Position numbers and translations under genes: made by a program. From positions 50,639 to 114,638 of the forward strand of contig NZ_JADJDO010000020.1 in NCBI RefSeq assembly GCF_016702655.1: a stretch of 64,000 bases of DNA. The letters run 5' to 3'. The notes below the pieces were generated by a model. It was not told the origin of the DNA. It searched no databases and worked only from the letters and a program-made list of their open reading frames with translations. Every line of letters starts with the position of its first letter. The stretch's first letter is position 1. Shown piece by piece: positions 19,550-27,652 of the stretch. This stretch comes from Ideonella sp. GTDB taxonomy: Bacteria > Pseudomonadota > Gammaproteobacteria > Burkholderiales > Burkholderiaceae_C.

Positions 19550-20833
19550 TCACAGCCCGAGCAGGCGCGGCAGCCACAGCGACAGCCAGGGGATGTAGGT
19601 CACCATCAGCAGCACGACGAAGAGCGCAGTGAAGAACGGCATCATCGCCCTGGTGACGATGCCGATCGGCAGCTTGGCGACCGCGCTGCCGACGAAGAGC
19701 ACCGTGCCCACCGGCGGCGTGATCAGGCCGATCCCGAGGTTGACCATCATGATCATGCCGAAGTGCACCGGGTCGATGCCGAGCGTCTTGACCACCGGCA
19801 GCAGGATCGGCGTGACGATCAGGATCAGCGGCGACATGTCCATCAGGCAGCCGAGCACGAGCAGCAGCACGTTGATCATCGCCAGGATCGCGTACTTGTT
19901 GTCCGACAGCGAGGTCAGGAAGGCGGTGACCCGCAGCGGGATCTGCATCAGCGTCATCAGGTAGCCGAAGCTCGCCGCAAAGCCGATCAGGATCATCACG
20001 ATCGTCACCGTCTTGACCGTGCGGTGCACGAGCCGGGGCAGGTCGCGCCAGCGGTAGTCGCGGTAGACGAACATCGTCACGCCGAAGGCCCAGACGACCG
20101 CGATCGATGCCGACTCGTTGGCCGTGAACACGCCCGACAGGATGCCGCCGAGGATGATGACGATCGTCATCAGCCCCCACATCGCGTCGGCGCAGATCTT
20201 GAGCGCCTGCCCGAGCGGAATCACCTCGCCCTTGGGATAGCCCTTCTTCTTCGCGATGAACAGGCACAGGACGGCCAGCGTCAGCCCCATCAGCAGGCCG
20301 GGCAGCACGCCCGCCATGAACAGCGCCGCGATCGATACCGTGCCGCCGGCGGCGAGCGAGTACAGCACCGCGTTGTGGCTGGGCGGGATCAGGATCGCCT
20401 GCACCGAGCCACTGACGGTGACGGCAGTGGCGAAGTCGCGCGGGTAGCCCTTCTTTTCCATCTCCGGGATCAGCACCGAGCCGATCGACGCCGTGTCGGC
20501 GACCGACGAGCCCGAGATCGCGCCGAAGAAGGTCGAGGCGAGGATGTTGACCAGCGACAGGCCGCCGCGCACGAAGCCCACCAGCACGCCGGCAAACGCG
20601 ACCAGCCGGCGCGACATCCCGCCCTCGGCCATGATCGCGCCGGCGAGCACGAAGAAGGGAATCGCGAGCAGCGAGAACTTGTTGACGCCGGCGCCGATCT
20701 GGATCATCACCGCGTCCAGCGGCAGTTCGATCCACAGCGCGCCGATCAGGGCGGCCATTCCGAGCGAGTAGGCGATCGGCACGCCGATGGCCATCAGCGC
20801 GAAGAAGCTGCCGATCAGGACGAAGGCATCCAT
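19550..20833 (-). CDS. dctM: TRAP transporter large permease
   Basis: A 427-residue DctM-type permease with about twelve membrane segments, from FVLIGSFFALMAIGVPIAYS to FFTALFVVLLMVTYIPWLS. Typical blocks include IPFFVLAGAIMAEGGMSRRL, STFFGAISGSSVADTASIGS, IPPSHNAVLYSLAAGGTVS and GLITPPVGTVLFVGSAV. It couples solute uptake to the sodium or proton gradient. Its ATG overlaps the dctQ stop (TGATG). The neighbouring catabolic genes point to a uronate or aldarate substrate. Confidence 0.92.
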   Translation of the reverse strand: MDAFVLIGSFFALMAIGVPIAYSLGMAALIGALWIELPLDAVMIQIGAGVNKFSLLAIPFFVLAGAIMAEGGMSRRLVAFAGVLVGFVRGGLSLVNILASTFFGAISGSSVADTASIGSVLIPEMEKKGYPRDFATAVTVSGSVQAILIPPSHNAVLYSLAAGGTVSIAALFMAGVLPGLLMGLTLAVLCLFIAKKKGYPKGEVIPLGQALKICADAMWGLMTIVIILGGILSGVFTANESASIAVVWAFGVTMFVYRDYRWRDLPRLVHRTVKTVTIVMILIGFAASFGYLMTLMQIPLRVTAFLTSLSDNKYAILAMINVLLLVLGCLMDMSPLILIVTPILLPVVKTLGIDPVHFGMIMMVNLGIGLITPPVGTVLFVGSAVAKLPIGIVTRAMMPFFTALFVVLLMVTYIPWLSLWLPRLLGL

Positions 20834-21366
20834 CAGTGCGTCTCTGCTACCGGATCGACAGGCCGCTCTTCATAGCGCACGATCGCCCGCTGCGCCTGCG
20901 AGCCGAACACGATGCGCTCGATCACGAACAGCGCGGTGATGGCGCTGCCGATCGGCAGCGAGGCGTAGGTCAGGCCCACCGGCAGCCAGGTCAGTTCGCT
21001 GATCGACTGGCCCCAGGTGTCGATGCACAGCCGCGTGCCGTAGAAGGCGACGAAGGCGCTGACGAGCAGCATCAGCAGGTCGACCAGCCGCTCGCAGCCG
21101 CGCCGCAGCGGCACGGGCATCAGGTCGGTGAACATCGCGACCGCGATGTGCGCGCCGGCGCGGTAGCTCGCGGCGGCGCCGATGAAGGTGAAGGCCATCA
21201 TCAGCAGGATCGCGATCGGCTCCGGCCACTGCGAGCCGGTGCCGAGCACGTAGCGCGTGAACACGCCCCAGGGCACGATCAGCGACATGCAGAAGATGGC
21301 CGTGCCGGCGACCCAGATGCTCGCCAGGTAGAGCCGGTCCATCAGGCGGATATAGGGGTGGTCCAT
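20833..21366 (-). CDS. dctQ: TRAP transporter small permease
   Basis: A 177-residue DctQ-type subunit with four transmembrane helices: LYLASIWVAGTAIFCMSLIV, PIAILLMMAFTFIGAAASYR, LVDLLMLLVSAFVAFYGTRL and TYASLPIGSAITALFVIERI. The pattern WPEPIAILLMMAFTFIGAA and WLPVGLTYASLPIGSA is typical. The ATG at 21366 (MDHPYIRLMDRLY) is chosen on family alignment. The gene lies between dctP and dctM and overlaps dctM by one base. Confidence 0.9.
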   Translation of the reverse strand: MDHPYIRLMDRLYLASIWVAGTAIFCMSLIVPWGVFTRYVLGTGSQWPEPIAILLMMAFTFIGAAASYRAGAHIAVAMFTDLMPVPLRRGCERLVDLLMLLVSAFVAFYGTRLCIDTWGQSISELTWLPVGLTYASLPIGSAITALFVIERIVFGSQAQRAIVRYEERPVDPVAETH

Positions 21367-21476
21367 GTCGTGCGTGCTGGCCTGCCGGCGTGCGGGTTCG
21401 CGGCCAAGGTGGGCAGGGCACCGGCGCGCGGGCCGGCAGGCCGGTGCGCAGCGGCTCGTACGGGCCGCCGCGGGGT

Positions 21477-22454
21477 CTACTTCGTCGCTTCGATGCGTTT
21501 CATCAGGTCGGTGTACTGCGCGCCGTACTTGGCGCGCACCGGCGCCGTGGCCTCGTAGAAGGGCTTGTTGTCGATGACGATGAACTCGACCCCGTCGGCC
21601 TTGAGCTTGGCGGTGTAGTCGGCCACCGCGGCGTCCCACAGCACGCGCTGCTCGAGTTGCGCTTCGCGCGCGAATTTCTTCACCAGCGCCTGGTCGGGCG
21701 GGGCGAGCTTGTCCCAGGTGACCTTGGACATGACCAGGATCTCGGGAATGATCAGGTGGTTGGTCTGCGTGTAGTACTTGGCGCCGGCCTTGAAGTGATT
21801 CGCGGTGTACAGGCTCGGCGGGTTGTTCTCGGCGCCGTCGATGACGCCCGTCTGCAGCGCGGTGAAGACCTCGCCATAGCCCATGCTGATGCCGTTGCCG
21901 CCCATCGCGTTCATGGTGTCGACGAACAGCGGGTTGCCCATCATGCGGATCTTCTGGCCCTTCAGGTCGGCCATCGATCGCACCGGCTTCTTGGTGTAGA
22001 GGCTGCGCGCGCCGCCGTCCATCCAGGCCAGGCCGACCAGCCGCGCCGACGAGGCGCTGATCTTGTCGAGCAGTTCCTGCCCGATGGGCCCGTCGATCAC
22101 CGCGCGCATGTGTGCCGGGTCGCGGAAGACGAACGGCATGTTGAACACGTTGACCTCGGGCACCACCGGCCCCACCGGGCCGAGCGAGGTGCGCAGGATG
22201 TTGATCGCGCCGACCTGGGTCTGCTCGATCATCTCCTTCTCGCCGCCGAGCACGCTGCCGGGGAACATCTGGATCTTGATGCGGCCGCCTGTCGCCGCGT
22301 CGAGCTTCTTGCCCATGTTCTCGACCGCGACCACGGTCGGGTAGCCCTGCGGGTGCACGTCGGCGGCCTTCAGGGTCTGCGCGGCGGCGCCGAGCGTGGC
22401 GCCGAAGCTGGCCAGCGCGATGGCGGCGGCGATCAAGGGTTGTTGCAGTCTCAT
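21477..22454 (-). CDS. dctP: TRAP transporter substrate-binding protein
   Basis: A 325-residue DctP-family periplasmic protein with a signal peptide (MRLQQPLIAAAIALASFGATLGAAAQT). Family blocks are DVHPQGYPTVVAVENMGKKL, KIQMFPGSVLGGEKEMIEQT, the ligand-arginine region DLKGQKIRMMGNPLFVDTMN and FTALQTGVIDGAENNPPSLY. It delivers the solute to DctQM. Context (udh upstream; garD, lactonase downstream) suggests galacturonate/glucuronate or their aldarates. Confidence 0.9.
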   Translation of the reverse strand: MRLQQPLIAAAIALASFGATLGAAAQTLKAADVHPQGYPTVVAVENMGKKLDAATGGRIKIQMFPGSVLGGEKEMIEQTQVGAINILRTSLGPVGPVVPEVNVFNMPFVFRDPAHMRAVIDGPIGQELLDKISASSARLVGLAWMDGGARSLYTKKPVRSMADLKGQKIRMMGNPLFVDTMNAMGGNGISMGYGEVFTALQTGVIDGAENNPPSLYTANHFKAGAKYYTQTNHLIIPEILVMSKVTWDKLAPPDQALVKKFAREAQLEQRVLWDAAVADYTAKLKADGVEFIVIDNKPFYEATAPVRAKYGAQYTDLMKRIEATK

Positions 22455-22505
22455 GCTTGTCTCCGGTGCGGGTTGGGGGCGGGAAAAGAGGGGATCGGCC
22501 TGCGT

Positions 22506-23327
22506 TCACTCGAACGGGCCGGTACGCACGAACGCGCCGCCCTGGTAGATCACGGCCGGGTCGCTGGTATCGAGTTGCTGCTGGCGCGCCTCGACCTCGG
22601 CGCGAAAGACCTCCGAGCTGTCCTGCGGCCGGTAGCCGATGTGGCGCGCGCTCGTGTTGTCCCACCAGGTCGTTGCGTTGTCGGACATGCCGTAGACGAT
22701 GCTGTGTCCGACCACCGGCGCGGTGAGCGCGGCGACCACGAGGCGCTCGGTGTCGTCGTAGCTCATCCAGGTGGCGAGCATGCGCCGGTCTTTCGGCGCC
22801 GCGAACGCCGAGCCGATGCGAACGCTGACGGTCTCGATTCGATAGCGGTCCCAGTAGAGCTGGGCGAGGTTCTCGCCGAAGGCCTTGGACAGACCGTACA
22901 GGCCGTCGGGGCGCAGCGGGTCGCGCGGCGAGACCACCTCGTCCTGGCGATAAAAGCCCGTGACATGGTTCGAACTCGCGTACACGATGCGCCTGACGCC
23001 GTTCCTGCGCGCCGACTCGTAGAGGTTGTAGGCGCCGACGATGTTGCCGGCGAGGATGGGCGCCCAGGGCTGCTCGGTCGAGACGCCGGCCATGTGGACG
23101 ACGGCATCGACGTCTGCGAGCAGGCTCAGCATCGCGTCGGCGTCGGCGAGGTCGACGCTGACGATTTCCTCGTCGGGCCCCGCCGCGGCGATGGGCGCGC
23201 GGTGCGACAGGCGCAGCGTCTCGCAATAGGCCTTCAGGCGCGGCCGCAACTCGCGGCCGAGGTTGCCATCGGCGCCCGTCAGCAACAGGCGGCGCAAGCG
23301 GATCGATGAAGCAGGTTGGGGCAGCAT
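22506..23327 (-). CDS. udh: Uronate dehydrogenase
   Basis: A 273-residue SDR-type NAD-dependent dehydrogenase resembling Pseudomonas/Agrobacterium Udh, which oxidises D-galacturonate and D-glucuronate to the aldaro-lactones. The Rossmann motif is LLLTGADGNLGRELRPRL. The SDR catalytic Tyr/Lys pair is DGLYGLSKAFGENL, after VYASSNHVTGFY. Other blocks are VVHMAGVSTEQPWAPILAGN and VRIGSAFAAPKDRRMLATW. ATG 23327 is preferred to the in-frame TTG at 23333. It is the first gene of the reverse operon and faces the GntR regulator. Confidence 0.88.
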   Translation of the reverse strand: MLPQPASSIRLRRLLLTGADGNLGRELRPRLKAYCETLRLSHRAPIAAAGPDEEIVSVDLADADAMLSLLADVDAVVHMAGVSTEQPWAPILAGNIVGAYNLYESARRNGVRRIVYASSNHVTGFYRQDEVVSPRDPLRPDGLYGLSKAFGENLAQLYWDRYRIETVSVRIGSAFAAPKDRRMLATWMSYDDTERLVVAALTAPVVGHSIVYGMSDNATTWWDNTSARHIGYRPQDSSEVFRAEVEARQQQLDTSDPAVIYQGGAFVRTGPFE

Positions 23328-23397
23328 GGCCAAAGGGTGTCGGATTGCAGACAGGGCTTGATCGGAGGGCGGACTTGCTGCACTATGGCGACAATTC

Positions 23398-23423
23398 GTT
23401 GTCTGTCATCAGTTGTCGTACAA
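23398..23423. promoter_or_regulatory. Candidate GntR (FadR-type) operator in the udh/gntR divergent region
   Basis: This stretch holds GTTGTCTGTCATCA followed, with partial overlap, by the palindrome TTGTCGTACAA (23413-23423), a match to the FadR-subfamily TNGTNNNACNA pattern. The first motif reappears with one change, on the opposite strand, in the palindrome at 24275-24296. The shared arm next to the regulator gene suggests autoregulation and control of udh by the GntR protein. Confidence 0.5.
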
Positions 23424-23494
23424 CAAGGATGATTTTAAGGTTCACCGATGCTTCGTCAAGTGGCCAGACCTGGGGTTTTCACTGAGTTTTGACC

Positions 23495-24220
23495 ATGTCC
23501 ACTGCACTTCAGCAAGCCCGCCGCCGGCCACGCACGCTCGCGCTCGAACTCGTCGAGTCGTTCGGCGACCGCATTCGCGACGGCCGCATCGCCCCCGGCG
23601 ACAAGCTGCCCACCGAGGCGGCGATCATGCGCGAGTTCGGTGTCAGCCGGACCGTCGTTCGCGAGGCCTTGTCCAAGCTGCAGGCCTCGGGGCTGGTCGA
23701 GACGCGCCACGGCATCGGCACCTTTGCCGTCGGCTTCGGCGATGCGGCGGCGTTCCGGATCGCGCCCGAGCAGCTGTCCACGCTGCGCGACGTGATCGAC
23801 GTGCTCGAACTGCGCATCGGCGTCGAGACCGAGGCCGCGGCGCTCGCGGCCCGGCGCCGCACGGACAAGAACCTCTCCGATCTGCGCACCGCGCTCGATG
23901 CCTTCGCGGCCGCGGTCGAGGAGGGGCGCGAGGCGATCGGGCCCGACTTCCAGTTCCACCTCGAGGTGGCACGCGCAACCCAGAACGCGCACTTCGCGGA
24001 ACTGATGGCCACGCTCGGCACGATGATCATCCCGCGTGCCCGCCTCGATACGCCCGCCGCGCCGACGCCCGAGCGCATCGAGTATCTGCGGCGCGTGAAC
24101 GGCGAGCACGAGAGCATCTTCGATGCGATCGCCGGCCGCGATGCCGAAGGCGCGCGCGCTGCAATGCGTACCCACTTGGCGAACAGCCGCGAGCGGCGGC
24201 GGCGGGCGGCGAGTGCCTGA
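23495..24220 (+). CDS. GntR/FadR-family regulator of aldarate/uronate genes
   Basis: A 241-residue FadR-subfamily regulator. The N-terminal winged helix is KLPTEAAIMREFGVSRTVVR followed by EALSKLQASGLVETRHGIGT. The C-terminal FCD ligand domain has VLELRIGVETEAAALAARRR, FQFHLEVARATQNAHF and HESIFDAIAGRDAEGARAAM, with the metal-ligand His residues of this fold. It lies between the divergent udh operon and the Bug-gudD-garL-glxR group, so it probably controls both. ATG 23495 is chosen; a TTG at 23489 is two codons upstream. Confidence 0.88.
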   Translation: MSTALQQARRRPRTLALELVESFGDRIRDGRIAPGDKLPTEAAIMREFGVSRTVVREALSKLQASGLVETRHGIGTFAVGFGDAAAFRIAPEQLSTLRDVIDVLELRIGVETEAAALAARRRTDKNLSDLRTALDAFAAAVEEGREAIGPDFQFHLEVARATQNAHFAELMATLGTMIIPRARLDTPAAPTPERIEYLRRVNGEHESIFDAIAGRDAEGARAAMRTHLANSRERRRRAASA

Positions 24221-24257
24221 GGGCCGGTACACGCCTAGCGGCAAGCTGCGTCGGGGC

Positions 24258-24296
24258 TTGACAGGTTCGATCACAGTTGTATGATGACCGACAACT
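24258..24296 (+). promoter_or_regulatory. Sigma-70-like promoter overlapped by a GntR-type palindrome
   Basis: A perfect -35 box TTGACA (24258-24263) and a -10 box TATGAT (24280-24285) are separated by 16 bases. The -10 box lies inside AGTTGTATGATGACCGACAACT (24275-24296), an inverted repeat with 6-base arms. A repressor bound there would block RNA polymerase. The downstream gene starts at 24355. The arm sequence recurs at 23398-23411. Confidence 0.65.
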
Positions 24297-24354
24297 GATC
24301 TGTTGCTGCTTCCTGCACAACCATCTCCTCAATCAATTCATCGCTGGAGACCGC

Positions 24355-25338
24355 ATGTACCGCCGCCAAAGCCTCGTCCTCGCCGCCGCTGCCCTCGCCA
24401 CCGCGACGCTGCCGGTCGCCTTCGCCCAGCCGGCCGCGTGGCCCGCAGAAAGGCCGGTCACGATGGTCGTGCCTTTCCCGCCCGGAGGCAGCACCGACCA
24501 GATCGCGCGCACGCTTGCGCCCAAGCTGCAGGAGAAACTCGGCGGCAGCTTCATCATCGACAACAAGCCGGGTGCAACCGGGACCATCGGCGCGGGCATC
24601 GTCAAGCGCGCCGCGCCGGATGGCTACACGCTGTTCGTCTCGTCGCTCGGGCCGTTCGTGATCGCGCCGCACCTGATCAAGAACGTGCCCTACGACCCGG
24701 GCAAGGACTTCGACCTGCTGACGGTCGCGGTGCAGGCGCCCAACGTGCTCGTCGTGCCGGCGGCTTCGCCGGTGAAGAGCGTCGGCGAACTCGTCGCCAG
24801 GCTCCAGGCACAACCCGGCAAGATGACCTTCGCTTCGTCGGGCAATGGCTCGTCCGACCACCTGACGGCCGAGCTGTTCTGGTTGCAGACCGGCACGAGC
24901 GGCATCCACGTGCCCTACAAGGGCGGCGGGCCGGCGATGAGCGACCTGCTCGGCGGCCAGGTCGATGCCTCGTTCCAGAACATCAATTCCGTGGTCCCGC
25001 ATGTGAAGACCGGCAAGCTGCGCGCGCTCGCCGTCACGAGCGCCAAGCGCTCGACGCTGCTGCCCGAGGTGCCGACGCTCGGCGAGGCCGGTGTCAAGGG
25101 CGTGGACGTCTACTCGTGGCAGGCGGTCGCCGCGCCCAGGGGGCTGCCGGCGGACCTGAAGGCCAAGCTGCACGCGGCCATCGTCGCCTCGCTCAACGAC
25201 CCCGCCGTCAAGGCCAAGCTGGAGGCGGTCGGCTTCGAGATCGTCGCCAACACGCCGGAGCAGTTCGCGCAGTACCAGGCGTCCGAATTCGCGCGCTGGA
25301 AGTCGCTGATCGAGTCGCGCAAGATCACCGCCGATTGA
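24355..25338 (+). CDS. Bug-family (TctC-like) periplasmic binding protein
   Basis: A 327-residue Bug protein with a signal peptide (MYRRQSLVLAAAALATATLPVAFAQ). Hallmarks are RPVTMVVPFPPGGSTDQIAR, GGSFIIDNKPGATGTIGAG, APDGYTLFVSS, FASSGNGSSDHLTAEL, HVPYKGGGPAMSDLLGGQVD and VPTLGEAGVKGVDVYSWQAV. Bug proteins bind small carboxylates and are very numerous in Burkholderiales, often without adjacent TctA/TctB permeases, as here. Regulation by the upstream GntR palindrome and the following gudD and garL genes suggest an aldarate ligand. It could work with a permease elsewhere or act as a sensor. Confidence 0.88.
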   Translation: MYRRQSLVLAAAALATATLPVAFAQPAAWPAERPVTMVVPFPPGGSTDQIARTLAPKLQEKLGGSFIIDNKPGATGTIGAGIVKRAAPDGYTLFVSSLGPFVIAPHLIKNVPYDPGKDFDLLTVAVQAPNVLVVPAASPVKSVGELVARLQAQPGKMTFASSGNGSSDHLTAELFWLQTGTSGIHVPYKGGGPAMSDLLGGQVDASFQNINSVVPHVKTGKLRALAVTSAKRSTLLPEVPTLGEAGVKGVDVYSWQAVAAPRGLPADLKAKLHAAIVASLNDPAVKAKLEAVGFEIVANTPEQFAQYQASEFARWKSLIESRKITAD

Positions 25339-25339
25339 G

Positions 25340-25490
25340 ATGACTGCCCCAAGCTCACTGCGTTGGCTGCGGCCGGCGCTTCGCGCCTTCACATCGCTTC
25401 GCGATATGAGCCTGCGCCGCAACCTTCGGTTGTCGCTGCCCCCAACATGGCGCTCAACCGGCTTGGGGCGGCCCGGCGCCGGCTGAGAAC
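25340..25490 (+). repeat. GC-rich intergenic repeat between the Bug gene and gudD
   Basis: The segment begins CCCCAAGCTCACTGCGTTGG and ends CGGCTTGGGGCGGCCCGGCG CCGGCTGA. It shares its end block with the copies at 14448-14735 and its start with the copy at 40066. An inner part has short inverted repeats (CACATCGCTTCGCGATATG and GCAACCTTCGGTTG). It does not look like a strong terminator and no reading frame is convincing. Confidence 0.55.
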
Positions 25491-25502
25491 AGGGCGAACG
25501 CC

Positions 25503-26834
25503 GTGTCCGAATCCACCCCCGTCGTGACTGTGCTGCGCGCGATTCCCGTCGCCGGGCGCGACAGCATGCTGCTCAACCTCTCAGGCGCGCATGGCCCGTT
25601 CTTCACGCGCAATTTGCTGATCCTGACCGACAGCGCGGGCCGTACCGGCGTCGGCGAAGTGCCGGGCGGCGAGAAGATCCGCCAGACGCTCGAGGATGCG
25701 CGCGATCTCGTCGTCGGCAAACGCATCGGCAACGCGCAGCAGGTGCTGCGAGGGCTGCAGCAGCAGTTTGCCGAGCGCGACACCGGCGGGCGCGGGCTGC
25801 AGACCTTCGACCTGCGCACGACCATCCATGCGGTGACGGCGGTCGAGAGCGCGCTGCTCGACCTGCTGGGACAGCACCTCGGCGTGCCCGTGGCGGCGCT
25901 GCTGGGCGAAGGCCAGCAGCGCGACTCGGTCCAGATGCTCGGCTATCTTTTCTTCGTCGGCGACCGGCGCCGGGCTGCGCTGCCCTATGTCGAGGATCCA
26001 GGCGCCGACAACGATTGGTTTCGCCTGCGCCACGAGGCCGCGCTGACGCCCGAGGCGGTGGTGCACCTGGCCGAGGCGGCGCGCGAGCGCTACGGCTTCG
26101 ACGACTTCAAGTTGAAGGGCGGCGTGCTCGCAGGCGATGCCGAGGTCGATGCGGTGACTGCGCTGCACGAGCGCTTTCCGCGCTCGCGCGTCACGCTCGA
26201 CCCGAACGGCGGCTGGCTGCTGAAGGACGCGATCCGCCTGGGCGAGCGCATGCGCGGCATCGTCGCCTACGCCGAGGACCCATGCGGCGCCGAAGAGGGT
26301 TTCTCGGGGCGCGAGGTGATGGCCGAGTTCCGCCGCGCGACCGGCCTGCCGACGGCGACCAACATGATCGCGACCGACTGGCGCCAGCTCTCGCATGCGC
26401 TGGCGCTGCAGGCGGTAGACATTCCGCTCGCGGACCCGCATTTCTGGACCATGGCCGGCAGCGTGCGCGTGGCGCAGACCTGCCGCGACTGGGGCCTGAC
26501 CTGGGGCTCGCACAGCAACAACCACTTCGACGTCTCGCTCGCGATGTTCACCCATGTCGGCGCCGCCGCGCCGGGGCGCGTGACGGCGATCGACACGCAC
26601 TGGATCTGGCAGGACGGCCAGCGCCTGACGCGTGAGCCGCTGCAGATCGTCGGCGGCCGGGTGCAGGTGCCCAAGCGGCCCGGGCTCGGCGTCGAGCTCG
26701 ACATGGTCGAGGTCGAGCGCGCGCACCGCCTCTACCTCGAGCAGGGCCTCGGCGCGCGCGACGACGCGGCCGCGATGCAGTCGCTGATTCCCGGTTGGCG
26801 CTTCGATCCGAAGCGGCCCTGCCTCGTGCGTTGA
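25503..26834 (+). CDS. gudD: Glucarate dehydratase
   Basis: A 443-residue enolase-superfamily dehydratase nearly collinear with E. coli GudD (446). It has the active-site set of the family: FKLKGG (KxK), LDPNGGW, YAEDPCG, ATNMIATDW and the catalytic His in WGSHSNNHFD. It converts D-glucarate (and the L-idarate epimer) to 5-dehydro-4-deoxy-D-glucarate, the same product as GarD gives from galactarate. Start is GTG 25503 (VSESTPVVTVLRAIPVAGRD). It is followed 27 bases later by garL. Confidence 0.95.
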   Translation: MSESTPVVTVLRAIPVAGRDSMLLNLSGAHGPFFTRNLLILTDSAGRTGVGEVPGGEKIRQTLEDARDLVVGKRIGNAQQVLRGLQQQFAERDTGGRGLQTFDLRTTIHAVTAVESALLDLLGQHLGVPVAALLGEGQQRDSVQMLGYLFFVGDRRRAALPYVEDPGADNDWFRLRHEAALTPEAVVHLAEAARERYGFDDFKLKGGVLAGDAEVDAVTALHERFPRSRVTLDPNGGWLLKDAIRLGERMRGIVAYAEDPCGAEEGFSGREVMAEFRRATGLPTATNMIATDWRQLSHALALQAVDIPLADPHFWTMAGSVRVAQTCRDWGLTWGSHSNNHFDVSLAMFTHVGAAAPGRVTAIDTHWIWQDGQRLTREPLQIVGGRVQVPKRPGLGVELDMVEVERAHRLYLEQGLGARDDAAAMQSLIPGWRFDPKRPCLVR

Positions 26835-26861
26835 ACCAAGCTTGCAGCCAAAGGATTCGTG

Positions 26862-27623
26862 ATGAGAGAAAACCGACTGCGCACGCTGTGGCGCGACGAC
26901 CGGGCGGCGATCAACGGCTGGCTCGCCATCCCCGACGGCTTTGCCGCCGAGACCATGGCCCACCAGGGCTGGGACACGCTGACGATCGACATGCAGCATG
27001 GCGTGGTCGATTACCCGGCGATGGTGCGCATGCTGCAGGCGATCTCGACCACGCCGACGGTGCCGATCGTGCGCGTGCCCTGGCTCGAGCCCGGCATCGT
27101 GATGAAGACGCTCGACGCGGGCGCCTACGGCGTGATCTGCCCGATGGTCAACACGCGCGAGGACGCGCAGAAACTCGTCGCGTGGACGAACTACGCGCCC
27201 CGCGGCACGCGCAGCTTCGGCCCGGTGCGCGCGCTGCTCTATGGTGGCGCCGACTATCCCGCTGCGGCCGACGACACCATCGTGCGCTTCGCGATGATCG
27301 AGACCGCGCAGGCGCTCGACAACCTCGACGCGATCCTCTCGGTCGAGGGGCTGGACGCGATCTACATCGGCCCGTCGGATCTGTCGCTCGCGCTCGGCTG
27401 CAGGCCGGTGTTCGACGACGTCGATCCGCCGGTCGCGCAGGCGATCGCGCATATCCTGGAGCGCGCCAAGGCGCACGGCGTGCAGGCCGGCGTGCACAAC
27501 GGGCGTCCCGATGTCGCGCAGGCGCGGGTGGCAATGGGCTTTCGCTTCGTCACCGTGGGCTCCGACGCGCGGCTGCTCGCCGCCGGGTCGCAGCAGATCC
27601 TCGCGGCGATGCGCCAGGCCTGA
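26862..27623 (+). CDS. garL: 5-dehydro-4-deoxy-D-glucarate aldolase (HpcH/HpaI family)
   Basis: A 253-residue class II HpcH/HpaI aldolase. The general-base His is in TIDMQHG (about residue 46). Other blocks are VRVPWLEPGIVMKTLDAGAY, GVICPMVNTREDAQKLV, RGTRSFGPVRA and DAIYIGPSDLSLALG. GarL cleaves 5-dehydro-4-deoxy-D-glucarate to pyruvate and tartronate semialdehyde. Position between gudD and glxR supports this substrate over the homoprotocatechuate-pathway one. ATG 26862 directly follows an in-frame GTG at 26859. Confidence 0.9.
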   Translation: MRENRLRTLWRDDRAAINGWLAIPDGFAAETMAHQGWDTLTIDMQHGVVDYPAMVRMLQAISTTPTVPIVRVPWLEPGIVMKTLDAGAYGVICPMVNTREDAQKLVAWTNYAPRGTRSFGPVRALLYGGADYPAAADDTIVRFAMIETAQALDNLDAILSVEGLDAIYIGPSDLSLALGCRPVFDDVDPPVAQAIAHILERAKAHGVQAGVHNGRPDVAQARVAMGFRFVTVGSDARLLAAGSQQILAAMRQA

Positions 27624-27652
27624 ACAACGACAGACGCAAGGAGGACGACTGC

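Noticed and set aside
17122..19632. An 836-codon open frame on the plus strand opposite garD and the lactonase gene
   Set aside because: It is Arg/Ala/Gln/His-rich with no domain and lies antisense to two well-conserved genes; long spurious frames are expected at this GC content.
21390..23309. A 639-codon plus-strand open frame opposite dctP and udh
   Set aside because: No start signal or domain; the reverse-strand genes are clearly real and operonic.
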